Source: an uncultured Alistipes sp.
GTDB taxonomy: Bacteria > Bacteroidota > Bacteroidia > Bacteroidales > Rikenellaceae
DNA: 64,000 bases
Reading direction: 5' to 3'
NCBI GenBank assembly: GCA_944321175.1
Contig: CALUKI010000018.1
Location: forward strand, 1-64,000
Both the position numbers and the translations under genes were made by a program. The notes below the pieces were generated by a model. It did not search any database, was not told the origin of the DNA, and saw only the letters and a list, made by a program, of their open reading frames with translations. Of this stretch, positions 60,488 to 64,000 are shown in pieces (the first letter of the stretch is position 1; every line of letters begins with the position of its first letter).

Positions 60488-61657
60488 ATGAAGAAAATTT
60501 CGATCTGCGCAGCGGCAGTCAGCTGCATGCTCATGTGCGGCTGCCAACAGAAGCCGATGCAACAAACCGTATCCGAATACGAGGTATTGACGGTCGTCCC
60601 GACCGATCGGACGCTTTCGGAGAACTATTCGGCCTCGATACGGGGTCGTCAGGACATTGATATTTACGCCCAGGTATCGGGTAAGATCGCGCAACTGTGT
60701 GTCACGGAAGGACAGCGCGTGAAGAAAGGTCAGACGCTTTTCATCATCGATCAGGTGCCGTACAAGGCTGCGCTGCAAACGGCAATAGCGAATGTCGAGG
60801 CGGCAAAGGCCGGCGTGGCTACGGCACAGCTCACCTACGACAGCAAGAAAGAGCTCTTCGCCCGCAACGTGGTTTCGCAATTCGACCTTTCGACAGCCGA
60901 GAATGCGCTGTTGACGGCAAAAGCCCAGCTGGCACAGGTCGAGGCTCAGGAGGTGAACGCCCGCAACAATCTCTCGTACACGGTAGTAAGCAGCCCGTCG
61001 GATGGAGTTGTCGGGACGCTGCCCTTCCGTGTGGGTTCGCTTGTAGGGCCTTCGACGCCGACGCCGTTGACGACCGTGTCGGACAATTCGGAGATGTATG
61101 TCTATTTCTCGATGACCGAGAACCAGCTGCTGGCCCTCACACGCGAATACGGATCGATTGACAATACGTTGAAAAACATGCCGGATGTACGGTTGCAGCT
61201 CAACGACGGCTCGATGTACGACCAGCCGGGACGCATCGAATCGATCAGCGGCGTCATCGACACTTCGACCGGCAGCGTACAGCTTCGCGCAGCCTTCCCC
61301 AACAAGGAGGGACTGCTTCACAGCGGGGGTTCGGGCAGTCTCATACTGCCGCACCACTATACGGATTGCATTGTCGTGCCGCAATCGGCGACCTTCGAGC
61401 TTCAGGACAAGGTCTATGTATATAAGGTGATCGACGGCATCGCGACATCGTCGATGATCAATGTAGCCAACATCTCGAACGGAAAAGAATATATCGTCAA
61501 TTCGGGTCTGTCGGCAGGCGACGTCATCGTCAACGAAGGCGTGGGCCTGATGCGCGAAGGCACACCGGTCAAGCCCAAGAATCAGCAGGCGGCAGTCACG
61601 GCACCGGCGGCCGATGCCGCTGCGGCAGCACAACCCGAAACCGAAAAGGAGGAATAG
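60488..61657 (+). CDS. RND efflux periplasmic adaptor (membrane fusion protein, AcrA-like)
   Basis: A 389-residue lipoprotein adaptor: signal MKKISICAAAVSCMLMCGC with lipidated Cys. Biotinyl-lipoyl halves flank an alpha-hairpin: IYAQVSGKIAQLCVTEGQRV, KKGQTLFIIDQVPYKAALQT, the coiled-coil AKAGVATAQLTYDSKKELFA ... SQFDLSTAENALLTAKAQLA, then VVSSPSDGVVGTLPFRVGSL. Beta-barrel and membrane-proximal domains follow, ending in an Ala/Glu-rich tail. It links the RND transporter to an outer-membrane factor. The next gene starts 3 bp downstream. Confidence 0.93.
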   Translation: MKKISICAAAVSCMLMCGCQQKPMQQTVSEYEVLTVVPTDRTLSENYSASIRGRQDIDIYAQVSGKIAQLCVTEGQRVKKGQTLFIIDQVPYKAALQTAIANVEAAKAGVATAQLTYDSKKELFARNVVSQFDLSTAENALLTAKAQLAQVEAQEVNARNNLSYTVVSSPSDGVVGTLPFRVGSLVGPSTPTPLTTVSDNSEMYVYFSMTENQLLALTREYGSIDNTLKNMPDVRLQLNDGSMYDQPGRIESISGVIDTSTGSVQLRAAFPNKEGLLHSGGSGSLILPHHYTDCIVVPQSATFELQDKVYVYKVIDGIATSSMINVANISNGKEYIVNSGLSAGDVIVNEGVGLMREGTPVKPKNQQAAVTAPAADAAAAAQPETEKEE

Positions 61658-61660
61658 CGT

Positions 61661-64000
61661 ATGACACTGAGACATTTCATCGACCGGCCCGTATTGGCAT
61701 CGGTCATTTCGATCGTCATCGTCATCGCGGGTATCATCGGACTCTCGACACTGCCCATCGAGCAGTATCCGAATATCGCGCCGCCGACGGTCATGGTCCG
61801 CGCCTCCTACCCCGGAGCGAGTGCCGAGACCATTCAGAAATCCGTGATCGTACCGCTTGAGGAGGCGATCAACGGTGTGGAGAACATGATGTACATCCAG
61901 TCGGAAGCATCGAATGCCGGCAGCGCCTCCATTACGGTCTATTTCCGTCAGGGCACGGATCCGGACATGGCGGCCGTGAACGTCCAGAACCGCGTGGCAA
62001 CCGCTACGGGACAGCTGCCGGGTGAGGTTACGCAGATCGGTATCACGACCATGAAGCGTCAGACGAGTATGCTGAAGGTCTTTACGGTCAGCAGCCCGGA
62101 CGACACCTACGACGAAGGTTTTCTGAGCAACTATGTAAAGATCAACATCGAACCGCGTATCCAGCGTATTCAGGGCGTAGGCGAGTTCTTCGTGCTGGGT
62201 GCCGACTATTCGATGCGCGTATGGCTCAAGCCCGACGTGATGGCTCAGCACAAGCTTGTCCCGTCGGACGTCACGGCGGTGCTGGCCGAGCAGAATATCG
62301 AGTCGGCTGCCGGTACGCTGGGTGAGAACTCGGACAATACGTTCCAATATACGATGAAGTATCGCGGACGTCTGGTTACGCCCGAAGAGTTCGGCAATAT
62401 CGTCATCCGCTCGCAGGAGGACGGTACGATTCTGCGGTTGAAGGACATCGCTGAAGTGGAAATGGGCGATGAATCGTATGCCTACCACGGACAGGTCAAC
62501 GGCCATCCGGGCGTTACGGCAATGGTCTTCCAGACGGCAGGAACGAACGCCACGCAGATCGTGAAAGACGTGGATGCGCTATTGGACGAGATTCGCGCGG
62601 AACTGCCCAAGGGCGTTGTCATCACGGACCTGATGAGCGTGAACGACTTCCTGTATGCGTCGATCGCCGAAGTGATCAAGACGCTTATCGAGGCGATCAT
62701 CCTCGTGGTCCTGATCGTTTACCTCTTCCTGCAGGATGTCCGTTCGACGCTGATTCCGACGGTCTCGATCTTCGTGGCATTGATCGGAACGTTCGGATTC
62801 CTCGCCTTCGCGGGCTTCACGATCAACCTGCTGACGCTCTTCGCGCTCGTCCTCGCGATCGGTACGGTCGTCGATGATGCGATCATTGTCGTCGAAGCCG
62901 TCCAGGCGCGGTTCGACGTCGGATACAAGTCGTCGTACCATGCCACGATCGACGCCATGTCGGGCATTACGTCGGCCATCATCTCATCGACGCTGGTCTT
63001 CATGGCGGTGTTCATCCCCGTATCGATGATGGGCGGGACATCGGGAACATTCTATACGCAGTTCGGTATCACAATGGCCGTTGCGGTCGGTCTGTCGGCC
63101 GTCAATGCACTGACGTTGTCACCGGCACTTTGCGCCCTGATTCTGAAACCCTACCTCGACGAAAACGGCGAGATGCGCGACAACTTCGCCGCCCGTTTCC
63201 GCAAGGCGTTCAACGCCGCCTTCAGCGTCATGATCGAGAAATACAAACGGGGCGTACTGGTGTTCATCAAGCACCGGTGGCTGATGTGGTCCACGCTTGT
63301 ACTGGCCCTGGGCATGCTGTTCGTATTGATGAACAACACGAAGACAGGTCTGGTTCCCGACGAGGACCAGGGCGTCGTCATGGTGAACGTCACGGCAGCC
63401 CCGGGTTCGTCGCTGGCAGAAACCAACACGATCATGGAGGAGCTGAGCAACCGTCTGAGCGCCATTCCCCAGATCCGCGACTTTACAACCGTCGCCGGAT
63501 ACGGCATGATCGCCGGTCAGGGATCCTCGTACGGCATGTGTATCGTCCGGCTGAAGGACTGGGAGGAGCGTCCGGAAAAGAGCGATGCCGTAAATGCCGT
63601 CATCGGACAGATTTATGCCCGCACGGCCGACATCAAGGACGCACAGATATTTGCCATCGCGCCGCCGATGATTGCGGGTTACGGCACATCGACCGGTCTG
63701 TCGATGCACCTGCAGGATCGTGCCGGCGGAGAGATCGAGGACTTCTATGCGCTGTCCCAGCAATTCATCGGAGCATTGAACCAGCGTCCGGAGATTGCAA
63801 TGGCCTACTCGACCTTCAACATCAACTTCCCGCAATACATCGTCGACATCGATGCGGCGAAGGCCAAACGCGCGGGTATCTCGACCACCGAGATCCTTTC
63901 GACTTTGTCCGGATACTACGGCGGACAGTACGTTTCGTACTTCAACCGTTTCTCGAAGGTCTATCGCGTAATCATACAGGCCGATCCGAAATACCGCCTC
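61661..64000 (+). CDS. RND efflux transporter, AcrB-like (HAE1), truncated by window end
   Basis: The first 780 codons of an inner-membrane proton-driven multidrug pump. MTLRHFIDRPVLASVISIVI is the first helix; PIEQYPNIAPPTVMVRASYP follows and the pore domain has VQNRVATATGQLPGEVTQIG. The proton-relay aspartates are in GTVVDDAIIVVEAV (Asp405/Asp406). SAVNALTLSPALCALILKPY is the conserved TM6 region, and the second half begins at FKHRWLMWSTLVLALGMLFV-like helix TM7. The frame is open to base 64000, so the C-terminal portion and any outer-membrane factor lie beyond the window. Likely regulated with the adaptor by the divergent AraC protein. Confidence 0.94.
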   Translation, partial: MTLRHFIDRPVLASVISIVIVIAGIIGLSTLPIEQYPNIAPPTVMVRASYPGASAETIQKSVIVPLEEAINGVENMMYIQSEASNAGSASITVYFRQGTDPDMAAVNVQNRVATATGQLPGEVTQIGITTMKRQTSMLKVFTVSSPDDTYDEGFLSNYVKINIEPRIQRIQGVGEFFVLGADYSMRVWLKPDVMAQHKLVPSDVTAVLAEQNIESAAGTLGENSDNTFQYTMKYRGRLVTPEEFGNIVIRSQEDGTILRLKDIAEVEMGDESYAYHGQVNGHPGVTAMVFQTAGTNATQIVKDVDALLDEIRAELPKGVVITDLMSVNDFLYASIAEVIKTLIEAIILVVLIVYLFLQDVRSTLIPTVSIFVALIGTFGFLAFAGFTINLLTLFALVLAIGTVVDDAIIVVEAVQARFDVGYKSSYHATIDAMSGITSAIISSTLVFMAVFIPVSMMGGTSGTFYTQFGITMAVAVGLSAVNALTLSPALCALILKPYLDENGEMRDNFAARFRKAFNAAFSVMIEKYKRGVLVFIKHRWLMWSTLVLALGMLFVLMNNTKTGLVPDEDQGVVMVNVTAAPGSSLAETNTIMEELSNRLSAIPQIRDFTTVAGYGMIAGQGSSYGMCIVRLKDWEERPEKSDAVNAVIGQIYARTADIKDAQIFAIAPPMIAGYGTSTGLSMHLQDRAGGEIEDFYALSQQFIGALNQRPEIAMAYSTFNINFPQYIVDIDAAKAKRAGISTTEILSTLSGYYGGQYVSYFNRFSKVYRVIIQADPKYRL

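Noticed and set aside
60482-62506. 674-codon open frame antisense to the RND genes
   Set aside because: Shadow of AcrA/AcrB-like coding sequence; low-complexity Arg/His/Asp composition.

Overview
This window looks like a chromosomal segment of a Bacteroidota gut commensal, most plausibly Alistipes or a close Rikenellaceae relative. Three things support this. Many genes and all five tRNAs (four promoters) are preceded by the Bacteroidota -7 box TAnnTTTG, often with a TTG/TTTG -33 box 19-20 bp upstream. Gene content is typical of the phylum: rsmD-DUF3822, a CANSDH/NspC spermidine pathway, an N-terminally extended Rho, a golvesin-type amidase and a WbsX/GT cluster. A cysteate synthase homologue also fits a sulfonolipid-making lineage. 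The genus is inference; no rRNA is present.

Layout. 1-0.8 kb: 5' end of a tyrosine integrase pointing away from two tandem tRNA-Asp genes, the border of an integrated element that continues left of the window. 0.8-9 kb: rsmD/DUF3822 operon, a RecD-like helicase, a glycosyltransferase, a uracil-DNA-glycosylase-superfamily protein and mutS. 8.8-16.7 kb: nspC-cysteate synthase-SNase-like operon, CPA2 antiporter, Xaa-Pro peptidase, tRNA-Met and a K+ channel-like protein with an altered filter. 17-25 kb: secreted S15-type hydrolase, ybaK-malQ-ROK kinase operon, gpsA-like/HAD operon. 25-28.6 kb: polysaccharide glycosyltransferase operon (WbsX, GT2, GT4). 28.9-29.3 kb: DUF486 protein.

29.54-35.1 kb is an AT-rich island of about 5.5 kb. 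It is flanked by a 20-bp perfect direct repeat lying inside the 3' end of a bile-acid-symporter-family gene. The island supplies a new, diverged 3' end for that gene, and the original 3' end (26 codons plus stop) is displaced to 29476-29558, next to the gene's original terminator hairpin. The cargo is a 998-residue SF2 helicase plus an HNH protein (likely one operon), a promoter followed by an elaborate nested stem-loop element, a small lipoprotein, a frameshifted second lipoprotein and a small unknown ORF. No integrase is visible. This is the best candidate in the window for an undescribed mobile, possibly anti-phage, module.

35-44.7 kb: SSS symporter-amidase-YqeY-BASS operon, biotin-dependent carboxyltransferase/decarboxylase alpha subunit, lipoprotein, SMR/C_GCAxxG pair. 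45-49 kb: hemerythrin/LuxR pair, lipoprotein, xpt, tRNA-Lys with a nearby 30-bp copy of its 3' end. 49-55.6 kb: carboxynorspermidine dehydrogenase (partner of NspC at 11 kb), rho-S1/P1 nuclease operon, tRNA-Leu, lipoprotein nitroreductase, miaA. 55.7-58.7 kb: LuxC-like reductase, cyclophilin-fold lipoprotein, acetyltransferase, Fe-S flavoprotein. 58.9-64 kb: ogt, then an AraC regulator divergent from an RND efflux pump whose transporter runs off the window end.
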